From Garcia nutans (Eukaryota > Streptophyta > Magnoliopsida > Malpighiales > Euphorbiaceae): a DNA stretch of 64,000 bases. The stretch lies in contig CANTUV010000062.1 of assembly GCA_947685225.1 (NCBI GenBank), forward strand, positions 19,240,501-19,304,500, read 5' to 3'. The position numbers and the translations under genes were made by a program. This document shows, in pieces, positions 35,012 through 48,558 of this stretch (within the stretch, counting starts at the first letter, position 1; each line of letters begins with the position of its first letter). Under the pieces are notes generated by a model. That model was not told the DNA's origin. It did not search any database and worked only from the letters and a program-made list of their open reading frames with translations.

Positions 35012-38000
35012 ACCCAAATTACCCTTAGGTCCATAACCTAGAATCTCTTCTAAGTCCAGAACTTAGCACGGGTCCAGAACCCAAATTTTCCTTAGTTCCA
35101 GAACCTAAAATCTCTTCTAAATCTAGAACTTAGCTCGGGTCCAGAACCCAAATTATCCTTAGGTCCAGAATGTAGAATCTCTTGTAGGTCCAGAAATTTG
35201 CTTGGGTCCAAAACCCAAATTATCTTCAGGTACAGAACCTAAAATCTCTTCTTAGTCCAAAATTTTACACGGGTCCAGAAACCAAATTACCATTAGGTCC
35301 AGAACCTAAAATCTTTTATAAGTCCAGAACATAGCTCGAGTCCAGAACCCAAATTATCTTTAGGTCCAGAACCTAGAATCTCTTCTATATCCGGAAATTA
35401 GTTCGGGTCCAGAACCTAAATTACCCTTAGGTCCAAAATATAGAATCTCTTATAAGTCCAGAACATAGCTAGGGTCCAGAACCCAAATTATCCTTAGGTC
35501 CAGAACCTAGAATATCTTCTGAGTCCGGAACTTAGTTCTGGTCCAGAATCAAAATTATCGTTAGGTCCAAAACCTAAATTCTCTTCTAAGTCCAGAACAT
35601 AGCTCGGGTCCAGAACCCAAATTATCCTTAGGTCTAGAAACTAGAATATCTTCTATGTCCGAAACTTAGCTCTTGTCCAGAACCCAAATTATCCTTAGGT
35701 CCAGAACCTAGAATCTCCTCTAAGTCCAGAACTTAGCTCGGGTCCAAAGCCCAAATTACCCTTGGGTCCAGAACCTAGAATCTCTTCTAAGTCTAAAACT
35801 TAGCTCGGGTCTAGAACCCAAATTTTCCTTAGGTCCAGAACCTAAAATCTCTTCTAAGTCCAGAACTTAGCTCGGGTCCAGAACCCAAATTATCCATAGG
35901 TCCAGAACCTAGAATCTCCTCTAAGTCCAGAACATTGCTTGGGTCCAGAACCCAAATTACCCTTAGGTTGAAAACCTAGAATCTCTTCTAAGTCCATAAC
36001 TTAGCTCGGGTCCAGAACCCAAATTATCCTTAGGTCCAGAACCTAAAATCTCTTCTAAGTCCAGAACTTAGCTCAGGTCCAGAACCCAAATTTTCCTTAG
36101 GTCCAGAACCTAAAATTTCTTCTAAGTCCAGAACTTAGCTCGGGTCCAGAACCCAAATTATCCTTAGGTACAGAACCTAAATTCTCTTCTAAGTCCAGAA
36201 CATAGCTCGGGTCCAGAACCAAAATTATCCTTAGGTCTAGAACCTAGAATATCTTCTAAGTCTGGAAGTTTACTCTGGTCCAGAACCCAAATTAACCTTA
36301 GGTCCAGAACCTAAACTCTCTTCTAAGTCCAGAACTTAGCTCGGGTCCAGAACCCAAATTATCCTTAGGTCCAGAGCCTAGAATCTCCTCTAATTCAAGA
36401 ACATAGCTCGGGTCTGGAACCCAAATTACCCTTAGGTCTAGAACCTAGAATCTCTTCTAAGTCCAGAACATAGCTCCGGTCCAGAACCCAAATTACCCTT
36501 AGGTCCAGAACCTAGAATCTCCTCTAATTCAAGAACTTAGCTCGGGTCCAGAAGCCAAATTTTACTTAGGTCCAGAACCTAAAATTTCTTCTAAGTCAAG
36601 AACTTAGCTCGGGTCCAGAACCCAAATTATCCTTTGGTTCAGAACCTAGAATCTCCTCTAAGTCCAGAACTTAGCTCGGATCCAGAACCCAAATAACCCT
36701 TAGGTCCAGAACCTAGAATCTCTTCTAAGTCCAGAACTTAGCTAGGGTCCAGAACCCAAATTTTCCTTAGGTCCAGAACCTAAAATCTCCTCTAAGTCCA
36801 GAACTTATCTCGGGTACAGAACCCAAAGTATCCATAGGTCTTGAACCTAGAATCTCTTCTATGTCCAGAACCCAAATTATCCTTGGGTCCAGAACCTAGA
36901 ATCTCCTCTAAGTCCAGAACTTTGCTCGGGACCAGAACCCAAATTACCCTTACGTCTAGAACCTAGAATCACTTCTAAGTCCAGAACTTACCTCGGGTCC
37001 AGAACCCAAATTACCCTTAGGTCCATAACCTAGAATCTCTTCTAAGTCCAGAACTTAGCACAGGTCCAGAACCCAAATTTTCCTTAGTTCCAGAACCTAA
37101 AATCTCTTCTAAATCTAGAACTTAGCTCGGGTCCAGAACCCAAATTATCCTTAGGTCCAGAATGTAGAATCTCTTGTAGGTCCAGAACTTTGCTTGGGTC
37201 CAAAACCCAAATTATCTTTAGGTACATAACCTAAAATCTCTTCTTAGTCCAGAATTTTACACGGGTCCAGAACCCAAATTACCATTAGGTCCAGAACCTA
37301 AAATCTCTTATAAGTCCAGAACATAGCTCGAGTCCAGAACCCAAATTATCCTTAGGTCCAGAACCTAGAATTTTTTCTAAGTCCGGAACTTAGCTCTGGT
37401 CCAGAACCCAAATTATCTTAAGGTCCAGAACCTAAATTCTCTTCAAAGTCCAGAACATAGCTCGGGTCTAGAACCCAAATTATCCTTAGTTCTAGAACCT
37501 AGAATATCTTCTAAGTACGGAACTTAGCTCGGGTCCAGAACACAAATTATCCTTAGGTCCAGAATGTAGAATCTCTTCTAAGTCCAGAACTTAGCTCGGG
37601 TCCAGAACCCAAATTATCCTTAGGTCCAGAACGTAGAATCTCTTTTAGGTCCAGAATTTAGCTCGGGTCCAGAACCCAAAGTATCCTTAGGTCCAGAATC
37701 TAGAATATCTTCTGAGTCCGGAACTTAGCTCTGGTCCAGAACACAATTTATCCTTAGGTCCAGAACGTAGAATCTCTTCTAAGACCAGAGCTTAGCTCGG
37801 GTCCAGAACCCAAATTACCCTTAGGTCCAGAACCTAAAATCTCTTCTAAGTCTAGAACTTAGCTCGGGTCCAGAACCCAAATTATCTTTAGGTCCAGAAC
37901 GTAGAATCTCTTTTAGGTGCAGAACTTATCTCGGGTCCAGAACCCAAATTATTCTTTGGTCCAGAACCTAAATTCTCTTCTAAGTCCAGAACTTTGCTCG

Positions 38001-39149
38001 GGTGTCCAGAACCTAAATTATCCTTTGGTCCAGAACCTAGAATCTCTTCTAAGTCCAGAACTTAGCTCGGGTCCAGAATCCAAATTTTCCTTAGGTCCAG
38101 AACCTAAAATCTCTTCTAAGTCTAGAACTTAGCTCGGGTCCAGAACCCAAATTATCCTTATGTCTAGAACGTAAAATCTCTTCTAGGTCCAGAACTTTGC
38201 TTGGCTCCAGAACCCAAATTATCCTTAGGTACAGAACCTAGAATCTCTTCTTAGTCCAGAATTTTGCTCTGGTCCAGAACCCAAATTACCATTAGGTCTA
38301 GAACCTAAAATCTCTTAAAAGTCCAGAACATAGCTCGGGTCCAGAACCCAAATTATCCTTAGGTCCAGAACCTAGAATATCTTTTAAGTCCAGAACTTAG
38401 CTCTGGTCCAGAGCCCAGATTATCCTTAGGTCCAGAACCAAAATTCTCTTCTAAGTCCAGAACATAACTCGGGTCCAGAACCTAAATTATCCTCTAGAAC
38501 CTAGAATATCTTCTAAGTCTAGAAGTTAGCTCGGGTCCAGAACCCAAATTATCCTTAGGTCCAGAACCTAGAATCTCCTCTAAGTCCAGAACTTAGCTGG
38601 GGTCCAGAACCCAAATTACCCTTAGGTCCAGAACCTAGAATCTCTTCTAAGTCCAGAACTTAGCTCGGGTCCAGAACCCAAATTACCTTTAGGTCCAGAA
38701 CCTAGAATCTCTTCTAAGTCCAGAACTTAGCTCGGGTCCAGAACCCAAATTACCCTTAGGTCCAGAACCTAGAATCTCTTCTAAGTCCAGAACTTAGCTC
38801 GGGTCCAGAACCCAAATTTTCCTTAGGTCCAGAACCTAAAATCTCTTCTAAGTCTAGAACTTAGCTCGGGTCCAGAACCCAAATTATCCTTAGGTCCAGA
38901 AAGTAGAATCTCTTCTAGGTCCAGAACTTTGCTGGGGTCCAAAACCCAAATTATGCTTAGGTCCAGAAGCTAGAATCTCTTCTAAGTCCAGAATTTATCT
39001 CGGGTCCAGAACCCAAATTATCCTTAGGTCCATAACCTAGAATCTCCTCTAAGTCCAGAACTTAGCTCGGGTCCAGAACCCAAATTACCCTTAGGTCCAG
39101 AACCTAAAATCTCTTCTAAGTCCAGAACTTAGCTCGAGTCCAGAACCCA
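35012..39149 (+). repeat. Satellite array block 3 (67-bp unit, about 62 copies)
   Basis: Same unit and orientation as the other blocks. It includes a segment (about 36830-37070) that duplicates the sequence on both sides of the gene-less element's insertion site, without the element. Some units lack one subunit (for example 36860-36875). It ends at the ACCCA target of the next insertion. Short frames such as 37917-38132 merely translate the repeat. Confidence 0.95.
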
Positions 39150-39515
39150 TGTAACACCTCTATACCCGGTATACGTATATAGCATGCTAATACGATCGTA
39201 ATATACGTATACTGAATATAGAAATGTTATAGTATACTTAACAAAAGACTCATCCCTTTTCAAAAACATAAAACAAATTTAAAACATTTAAAAGAAATTA
39301 CAAAAGACGAAAGATAAAACGTTTATTTAAAAGCAGCAGAAACTGTAACAAATATTTACAAATATATATATATACATCAAAATTCAAGTTTTACCAAAAC
39401 ATAAACTATATACATGTTAGGCATTATATCTTCGATCTTTAAGCTCCACTATCAAAGTATCAAAATCTAGACTCTACTCGGTCTAGCGGAACTCTCCAGT
39501 TCTTCTCTGTCACCT

Positions 39516-39552
39516 GCCCGATGATTCACAATCGCGCTAAGCCAATGGCTTA
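39516..39552 (-). other. Two-hairpin module in the second solo LTR
   Basis: Minus strand: TAAGCC / GGCTTA (39552-39538) perfect; then GCGCGAT (39537-39531) against ATCGGGC (39522-39516), six of seven pairs. GCAGGTGA follows, as in the other LTRs. Confidence 0.72.
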
Positions 39553-39824
39553 GTAGTACAAACTACAATAATAATATGTTTCTATGCAATGCCAATGTCA
39601 CACATTTCAACAATTCATATAATATTCAAAAATAATATGTACACATTGTTCATTAGATTACATTTTCTCATTTTATGATTTACATTGACACGAAGACACA
39701 TATGGGCCCACAAGACACTAATTTGTTATTCAAAATTCAGAGCTACTGCTTTGGTCTATAATCATAATCATCAAGCCCGTAGGCATCATATATATATATA
39801 TATATATCTCTATCCATGGATAGT

Positions 39825-39970
39825 GTAACAGACCCAGTCTCTTGGACCTCAACCCGTCTAAACTCGAGGAGATCCTCAACCCGGCTAGACTGTTACTAGT
39901 AACAGACCCAGTCTCTTGGATCTCAACCCGGATAAACCCGAGGAAATCCTCAACCCGGCTAGACTGTTCT
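39825..39970. repeat. 74-bp tandem duplication in the second solo LTR
   Basis: Two copies starting GTAACAGACCCAGTCTCTTG at 39825 and 39899. It occupies the LTR position where the related families have CTTGAAGC-type repeats. An AT dinucleotide run lies just before it (39790-39807). Confidence 0.88.
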
Positions 39971-40114
39971 TTTAATTCACATTTCACATTTATCATTTCA
40001 TATTTTTTTACTGGAATTGGCTTACGACCCGGTCTTTTCACCTGTCCAGTAATTCATTGGCATGCCACCAAACTCAGAACTCTGAAGGTTGAATAACACA
40101 TTTGACACAAAATC

Positions 40115-43100
40115 TGTCACGACCCAATTTGTACATATGTACAGTACATCCATGTACAGTACATCCGCGTACAGTAACAGGAGCCGTCCCGAGTAATCAC
40201 CAAAGAACACGAAGTGAAAGGAAGCTCTATAGGACAAAAAGGACCTAACTGAAAAGATTGTAAAAGTTTTGGGGAGGTGATTGTAATTTCAAAAAGTTTT
40301 GGGGAGGTAACTGTAATTTCCAAAAGTTGTACTGGAGGTTCTTAATAGTGCATATAACAGACTCCAGAAATGGAAAGTAGAGAAAAATTGGGTCGAAATG
40401 AAACACCACGGTTTTTCCCGAAAACGCATAGTTTGAGAGATACAGTGGATTCTTGACCAAGGGTATTTTTGTCATTCTTGTGATAATAATGTATACACTG
40501 GAAAACAAGACACGTAAAGGTATCCGAAGTAAATGGAAGGACTCCGCAGTGATCAATGTTGAAGAACGAACCTAAGTGGAGACCCGAATCACGTAAGGAC
40601 CTAAAGGGAATTTTTACAAAAGTCAAGGGCATGAGCGTAATTTTTATAAATTAGTTCAAAATCAAGAATGAATGTCGGAAATGGAAACGAGAGGTTGAAA
40701 GGAGGAGAATAGTACATTTTACGCGTCGTAAAACCACCCGGTTACAAAAAAAAGGCAAAACCTTCCATTGAAGGGTATTTTGGTCTTTTCACTTCCACTC
40801 ATTTTCTAGAAAAGGGACACATGGCATAGTAATTTTCTAGAAAAGGACACATGGCAAAATCTTATTTAAAGACACTTTTGGGTTGGATTAATCTTAACCC
40901 TCCATATGGCACCATCCTAGTTAAAGATACTTTTGTGGTGGTTACATCTTAACCCTCCAAAATGAAATTAATTAAATAAATGGAAAATGAAAAAATATAA
41001 AAAGAGAGAGAAGGATGATTAAAGAACTAAGGACACATTTTTCTCTCCATTTTTGAGAGGCATGGCCGAATTCTCTCCACCAAAAAAGGGAAGGAATTTT
41101 TCAAGTGTTCAAATGGATTTTTGGAAGGAAAAGCTTAATTTTAAGGTAAGGATTCCAATTCTAGCTTTAGTTTATTAATTTGATTGATAGTTTTCAAGTT
41201 ATCAATGAAAGAAAAGTTGGGAAGATTATGGGAAAGTTAAGAAAGTGAAGAGAAATTAGATTAAATGATTCATACATGTAGAAGTGATGAGTAAATGGTA
41301 ATTAGTAGCTTTAGATAGTAAGAATCAAGGCTTGAACATATAGTTTTTATCATGTTCTTATTATGGAAGTTATGAAAATTATATGAAATCAAAGGGATAA
41401 AGAAGAAGAAGGGAAGAAAGAATAAGACAAGCAAGGAACAAAGCAAATAAACAAGGTTTGGTACTTAAATCATTGCCTTTTCAATTAATTCACATATATT
41501 GCATTATGGGATTTTTGAAATGGTTTTGAAATAATGTTATTATGTGTGGTAAATATGTGGGAAAGTGCTTTTGAACCATTTGTAATCAATTGATTGTGAA
41601 AAGAATGAAAACAAAACAAACTAGCTAAATTTGCTCAACTATCCATAAACTTTGATGAACTTTTAATCACTCCTTTGGTTTGATTTTTGAAAGAGGGACC
41701 CTTAGTCTTTCAATGGTATCACAAAAGGAGTCTAAAAATCAATTTTGCAAGAAAAAAATGAATTTCCCTCAAAATTTGAAAATTGGGCCGAATGGTCCCT
41801 TTTGGGCACCATTCTGCAGCTTTCATTTTGGGCAGTCCGTTGAAGGGGAAAACGAAAGAATTTTTCGACGAAATTTTACATGCATTTAGTTAACTTATGA
41901 AAGTGTTTTCCTACAAAAATTCATCCAAAAATAAGGTTGTTCACTTGGTCAAAACTGTTGCCAAAGTTGACTGATTTTCAGCAGTAAAACAGATTTTACT
42001 ATTTAGTTGTCGCGCGCCATTGCGTTGCCAATTTTATGTGCCGCGCTACTATTCATTTGGTCATTTTTCTAAATATGTTAAAAACTTGAATATTATGATA
42101 TGGATTGATGTTAAATCATATAAAATGACATGAAGGAGAATTGGAAATGATCAGAAAGGCATCATGACAAGCTATTCCGACAATACATACCTTATGGAAA
42201 AATCATGATCTATTGAATATCATGACCAAAGTAATTTAATAAATTATTTATGCTCTACTTGGTATATCAGAACCCTTGAGATAAGGGTATGATGCATCAT
42301 ACTATTACTGCAGTACTGCTTATGACATGATATGATATTTCGGCTGAAGGCCGATGATTACAATGACATGATCAATGATGCAATGATAATGGCCATTGGC
42401 ACATGTGCAAGAATTATGATGAAAGATAATGAAATATGATCATGATGAGATATGTTTATCATGACCCTTCCTTATCCGCTGATGTTCTGTTAAACCAGTA
42501 GAGCAACCAAAATGATAAAAGCAAGAAAATGATTTAAATTCAAAATATTCAGTCAAGCCTTTTTACCTTCTGTGTTTTGTATTTATTCCTTTCAATTGTT
42601 TAAAGTATATAAATATATGTTCAAATAATTCTTTCATTTTATTGCAATGATTTAAGTACCCACTAAGCAATTGCTTAGCGAGTTTAGTTTCCCTCTAAAC
42701 TCGTAGGTTAAACGAGGAGATGAGATTGCAGCATGTCCTGCGCAGCTGGCCTTGACTACTACTTTGGGTAGGAGTTTGGATATGATTGATTGTAGCAATA
42801 TGGCATGTACATAAGCTTGTATGATCTAGCAAATAAATGTATTATACTGAAAAGCCAGAACACGTACACTGCTAGTAATCTAATAAATCTTATTTGGGTT
42901 TAGCACTTATGTATGCAAGTATAGAAGTGTGAATTCTTCTTGCAGGATTGTAGTTGAGGTTATAAGGGTGGATTATTGGGAGTGTGCTTGAGTTGAATTG
43001 TGAAACAAAATGTTTTTCAAAAAAAATTTTAAAAATCAGTTTTGGCGACACTTGGGACCTCCATTTTTAGGGGAGGTTATGGCAAATTTTTTTTTTTAAA

Positions 43101-43199
43101 TCTGCATTTAAAATTGGCTAAGTAAAATATTAAGGCACAACCACCATGAGTTAACAGTCCATCTTGGTCTATAAACGTAGGCTAAGATGGGGTGTTACA
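40115..43199 (+). repeat. 5' LTR of the nested Tekay element
   Basis: 3085 bp. Features: 15-bp direct repeats of GTACAGTACATCC near the start (40150-40180), a splice-donor-like AAG/GTAAGG (41146), the two-hairpin module (42664-42703) and an acceptor-like TTCTTCTTGCAG (ending 42945). The dyad GACACGGCC is absent from this family. Confidence 0.93.
42664..42703 (+). other. Two-hairpin module in the nested Tekay 5' LTR
   Basis: TAAGCAATTGCTTA (42664-42677) is a perfect palindrome. Hairpin 2 pairs CGAGTTTAG (42679-42687) with CTAAACTCG (42695-42703), nine perfect pairs. TAGGTTA follows. The copy in the 3' LTR (51109-51148) has lost one pair at the stem end. Confidence 0.8.
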
Positions 43200-43204
43200 T
43201 TTAG

Positions 43205-43216
43205 TGGTATCAGAGC
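43205..43216 (+). other. Primer-binding site, initiator tRNA-Met type
   Basis: TGGTATCAGAGC, five bases after the LTR end. Confidence 0.93.
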
Positions 43217-43684
43217 ACCGGTTTAGCCGGTCCTGGAAATTTCAACATAGGAGGATACACATTTTATGTTGGGAGTGGCCATTACCAATGTAAAATGGGA
43301 TATCCTTTAGCAGAATAAAAATGAGAGCATATATCATTTAGGTACGAAATGTCAGTATAGTAGAAAGAATATTATAAATACATAAGTATATAAGGTACAT
43401 GTGATAAAGGAAAATCTAATAGTGATTACGTACATGCCATATAGGAAAGTTAATGTGTTGAGTCAAGCCAGCTGCTAATCCTTATCACGATATATGTATA
43501 TGGTATAAGGTTGCAAGAGGCAGAATCACAAAGAGTTATAGATCAAGAGAAGGAATCACACGCTTTCGTATCCATAAATGTAGAAATGGATCTTGGACTT
43601 ATGCCACGACCCGCAACGGTGGCTGTGGAAGGCCCCAAAGTTTATTTAAGATAGATGACAGTACCATTGCAATAAACGGCAAGA

Positions 43685-46600
43685 ATGGTACCTGTTCCTA
43701 CCAAAAGAAAAAAGAAGTCCCCAATTGAGAAGTTAAGGAAATATGGGGCTAAAGAATTTAAGGCTAGTAGGGAAGAAGGATTTGAAGAAGTAGAGTACTG
43801 TTTGGACAGTACCAGTAGGGCATTGGAACAACTGAGATACACGCCAGATAAAAGATTTAATTATGCCATGTCCCTTTGGGTAGAAGAAACATACACTTGT
43901 TAAAACATACTTAAACGCAAGGAGAATTGAGTTTATATATCTACAGCAAGGAAGAATGACAGTATCTGAGTATGATAGAGAGTTCACCCGCCTCAGTATG
44001 TATGCAAAGAAAATGATAGAAACAAAGCAAGAAAGATGTCAAAGGTTTTGGAAGGATTAAATAATGGAATTAAAGTACAATTAGTAGTCATGGACGTGTT
44101 TGAATTTTCAAGATTAGTTGTGAAAGTTTTAGGTATTGATAGGGTATACATGGATTAGAGAAGTAGACACCAACGCATGCAACAAAAGAGAGTACAAACT
44201 TAAAGCGTACGAAGATTTCGACAAGTTGGGAAGAAGTTTAGAAGTGAAGATAGTTTTGCACAGTAAAGCCAGTAAAGCCAGCGATCGCAAAGCCATCCGT
44301 AGCCAGTATACCGGGGTCCTTATAAGGGGGTTCCAGGAGAAGGTTAGATAGGCGTATATGAATGTAAAAATGAAAATGTACATAAGAAAATGAAATTTGA
44401 AGAATGGAATAAAAAGAGGAACAGAATAAGAGGAAACCAAACGGTAAGAGATAAAATAGATAGAACTTAGATAACAAAGATGAGTGAACAGAAATAAGTA
44501 TATGAGAAATCCTCATGTCCGGCCACTATAGAATATGTACAGTAACCCCATGTACAATATTCACATAAGCAGATGAAGTAAGCGCACTAAGAAGATACTA
44601 CTGACCTGACACCATCTTGTTGAAATTTAGCAGGAAACCAGAGTTAAACGTGCTCGACCAATGATGATGGATGACCATCCCGTGAAGTCTTAATAAGGTA
44701 GGTGACAGACTATATGAGTAGAAACTAGACGAAACCTAAACAAAACACAGTATTGTGATTTCTCCTGAAAATGCCCCAATGTAATCATCAAAATTAAGAA
44801 ATTATAAGAAGAAGATATATGAGATTTATGAATTCAGGAAATGATGGGAAAAAAAGTGAGAGAGAAGAGAAAGAGAGAAATTAAGAACCAAAGAGGTAGA
44901 AAGTTCAGAATTAAAATCAGATTAAAAAGGAAAGAATGAAAGTAATAACAACCCAAGGACTAGGTAAAGGAAAAAGGAAAAAGTAACAATTCAAAATTAC
45001 TAGAGGATTGGAAAGAAATATAGATTTGAAGGATATATTACTCCTCTATGTAAACACTGTAGATGAAGACATAAGAGTGAATGCTGGTATTTAACAGATG
45101 GATGCTGGGAATGCAGGGCACCAGATTGTGTTAGGGTAAACTGCTAGAAAGACAAGTGAATGCACCCGCACCGACAGAAAAATCACGGCCCGCTTTTAGC
45201 CGAGGCCGAAGCAGGGGAAAGGAAAGTGATTCGAATTTTCAAAGAGCACAATCAGAGACCGTTGACTAGCTCAATTCAAGTACACCAGCCAGAGCCTACA
45301 CAATGAAAACTTAACAGAATTACCAGTAGGATATGTTAAGTTTGAAACATTAGTTATAAATCTGATAAGAGACGAGGTAGTTACACACAAGTGATTAAAG
45401 AATGTGCTATAGAGTTACATGAAATTGCATTTCCAGAAAATTTAATAGAGTTAACATTCCGAGAATTTGACGTAATGTTGGTATTGGATTGGCTAACAAG
45501 GCATAAAACAGTGGTTGATTATATGAAGAAAGAGAGTAACACTTCATACTCCTCACAAGGAGGAAGTGATGACAGTAGGAAAGAGAGCCGATTATCTAAA
45601 CAACGTAACAGCAACAGTTACAACAAGGCATTCCATACAAACGGATGTGAGGCACACTTGGTAAGCACTATGGAAGCAAAGAAGAATGTGATAAAGATTC
45701 AAGAGGTATCAACAATGTGTAATTTTCTCGATGTTTCTTTAGACGAGCTACCTGGATTATCACCTAAGCGAAAAGTAGGATTCACTATAAATGTATATCC
45801 GGGAACTGCGCCGGTGTTGGTTGCCTCATACTGAATGGTACCAGCGGAACCCAAAGAAATGAAAACACAATTATAGAAGCTACTCGACAAGAGTCTTATA
45901 CGGCCAAGTATTTCTTCATGGGGCATGCCAGTACTCTTCTTCAAGAAGAAAGATAAATCCTTAAGGTCATATGTGAACTATAGTAGTTGAATGAGCTTAC
46001 GATTAAGGATAAATATCTATTACCATCAATCGACGATGTATTCAACCAACTTAAGGGAACCAAGGTTTTGTTTAAAAAAAAAAATAGATCACCGACTGGG
46101 ATATCAGCAGCTGCGGATCAAAGGAAAAGACATTCTAAAGACTACATCTAGAACTCGATACGGACGTTATCAGTTCCTTGTAATGTCCTTTGAGCTCACA
46201 AATGTGTCAGTAGTATTCATGGATTTAATGAATCATATCTTTCATCCATACTTTGACCAATTTGTAAATGGTGTTCTTAGATGACACCTTTGTTTATTTA
46301 AGGAACAAAGAAGAATACGATCGATACTTTTGTATAATATTGCAAATGTTACGAGAGAAGCAGTTGTACGTCAAACATGACAAATGCGAGTTTTGATTGG
46401 AAAAAAAGTGACATTCTTAAAACACACCATATTAGCATAAGGCATTAAAGTAGGTCTTAAGAAAACAAAAGCCATTTTGGAATGGAAAACACCAAAGACA
46501 GTAATAGAAGTAAGAATCTTCTTAGGACTAGCTGGGTACTATTAATGTTTTATAAAAGGGTTTTCCATTATTATCATCCTAATGGCAAGGTTGTTTCAAA

Positions 46601-48500
46601 GGAATGCCAAACTCCAATGGACTTATAAATGTTAGAGGAACTTTGAGAAACTAAAGGAAAAGTTAATGAATGCTTCAATAACCATACGACCCGTGTCCAG
46701 CAAAGAATTTGTGATATATAGTGATGCTTCACACATCGGTTAAGGTTATATGCTTATGTAAAAGGATAAAATAGTCGCATAAGTCTTTTGATGATTTAAA
46801 CCATACGAAAAAAATAATAATAATAACCCGGCACACTGTTTGGAATTAACAGTTATCGTATTGGCTTTCAAGATTTGGAGATATGATTTATATGGAGAAA
46901 AGTGTTATATTTATACAGACGCAAAAGTTTAAAATATCCGCCAACCTAAGAGGATCTCAATTTATGGTAAGGAAAGTAAGCCCAAGTTTTGGAAATAACA
47001 GCTAAGTTATAAATTATCATCTAGGAAAAGCTAACGTGGTGGCTGACGCACTTGGTGGAAAATTGATACCAGCCTTAGGCGCTATAAAGATCAGTTTAAG
47101 ACCAATGGAAGAGGAAGTACTAGTAGTAGAAATGCAAGCATAAACTATGTTTTTTTTCAAGAAATTCATCAAGTGAAAAAGGAAAACGAATAAATACAAA
47201 AATGGATCAAGCAAGTGCAAGGAGGAAAGGATATAAAATTCTAAATTTCTAAGAACAGTAGTTTGTATTATGACAATAGAGTAATGATACTAACAATGGG
47301 AGACATAAGAAAGAAAAATTTTTCAAAAAGCATATAGTAGTCTCTACGCAATGCATCCAGGAGTTACAAATGTATCAATATCTAAAGAAGTTTTAATGGT
47401 AGCCTGGAATGAAGAGAGATATTATTGATTTTATGACCAAATGTTTAATATGTCAACAAGCAAAAGCGAAATATCAAATCCTATCGAGACAGTTACAACT
47501 AATTCCCAGTCTGGTATGGAAGTGGGAACATATCACTATGGATTTCGTCATAGAAGTACCAATGACACGAGGCCGGCAGGACGTTGTTCGGATAATCGTT
47601 GACTGCCTAACTAAGTTAGCTCATTTTCTACTTTTACTAATGGATTATTCAATAGATAAATTGGTGGAAATGTACGCCAAGGAAATTGTACGATTACACA
47701 GGATTCCAACGTCTATCATTTTAGGCAGAGGTCCACAGTTCATCATGAATTTATGATAGAAGTCGCAAACAGCTTCTGAAACCCAAACAAATTATAGCAC
47801 TGTCTTTTATCCGTAAACAGATGGACGATTTGAAAGAGTAATCAAAATTTTGGGAGGACATATTAAGAGTATGTGTTATAGAATTTAAGGGTGGCTGGAA
47901 TAGGTATTTGAGTTTAATTGAATATGCATATAACAACAACTATTAATTCAGCATACGGTGACGCCCTATAAAGAATTATACGAAAGAAAACATGGAACAC
48001 TAGAGTGTTGGACGAAATTAAGTAAAGACAAGATAAAATCATATGCGGGTAGGTAGGAGCAAAATCATATGCAGATTCGAAATGAAGGGACATAGAACTC
48101 TAAGTGGAAGACAAGGTTTTTCTTAAGACTTTCCTATGAAAGAAGGTATTAAGATTTAAGCAGAAAAGTAAGTTAAGCCTTAGGCTTATTGGACTATACG
48201 AGATCATCGAACGCATAGATCAATAGCCTATCGGTTAACTCTATTACCAGAACTGAACAAAATACATAATGTTTTTCACGTTTCAATGATAAGGCAATAT
48301 CGTTGAACTTCACACACGATATAAAGACACAAAACATCAGAGTCCAATCTGACCTAAATTATGAAGAAGAACCAATAGAAATTTTAGCATGAAAAGTCAA
48401 AGGATTAAGAAATAAGAGATTTCCTCCAGTTAAAGTGCGTCGAAGGAACCATAGAATGGAAGAGATATTTTGGGAAAGAGAAGGAATAATGAGGATGGAA
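43685..48500 (+). pseudogene. gag-pol: Decayed gag-pol of the nested Tekay element
   Basis: Fragments in order but in changing frames: Gag capsid (43685-43903, KLRKYGAKEF; then EYDREFTRLSMYA near 43965-44005), Cys-rich knuckle (about 45050-45130), protease end (45391-45560, FDVMLVLDWLTRH), RT (45840-46560; conserved parts such as RTRYGRYQFLVM, and FLDD in a shifted frame near 46275), RNase H (46690-47060, IYSDASH and KANVVADAL), integrase (47330-48300; CLICQQAK zinc finger and MDFV; the second catalytic Asp in the usual SDRGPQF is replaced, ILGRGPQF), and chromodomain (48350-48490). Dozens of stops and frameshifts, including premature ends in nearly every domain, make it non-functional. Confidence 0.88.
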
Positions 48501-48545
48501 GCCTAAATTTTACACCCGATCGGCTTCGGGACGAAGCCTAAATTT

Positions 48546-48558
48546 TAGAGGGGAAGAA
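48546..48558 (+). other. Polypurine tract of the nested Tekay element
   Basis: AGAGGGGAAGAAA directly before the 3' LTR; second-strand priming site. Confidence 0.85.

Larger units (their letters stand above)
25884..35016 (-). mobile_element. Gene-less LTR retrotransposon (LARD-like), young, TSD ACCCA
   Basis: Two LTRs of identical length (25889-28642 and 32258-35011, 2754 bp each, offset 6369) flank 3615 bp without coding capacity. TSD ACCCA is at 25884-25888 and 35012-35016. On the minus strand the initiator-tRNA-Met PBS (32250-32239) follows the 5' LTR and a polypurine tract (28656-28646) precedes the 3' LTR. LTR ends (TGTAATATCC...GGTGTTACA) match those of the 56453-64000 Tekay element. 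Long LTRs, correct cis signals and no proteins fit a large retrotransposon derivative that depends on proteins of an autonomous relative. By reading I found only one difference between the LTRs (26176 against 32545), so it inserted recently. Confidence 0.92.

Noticed and set aside
37917..38132. 71-codon frame with QNL and PEL repeats
   Set aside because: A direct translation of satellite units; stops appear in neighbouring units.
39730..40632. Several 70-103-codon minus-strand frames, some repeated at 48562-49077
   Set aside because: They lie in the LTRs of the nested Tekay or across its junction, differ by stop positions between the two LTRs, and have no family resemblance.
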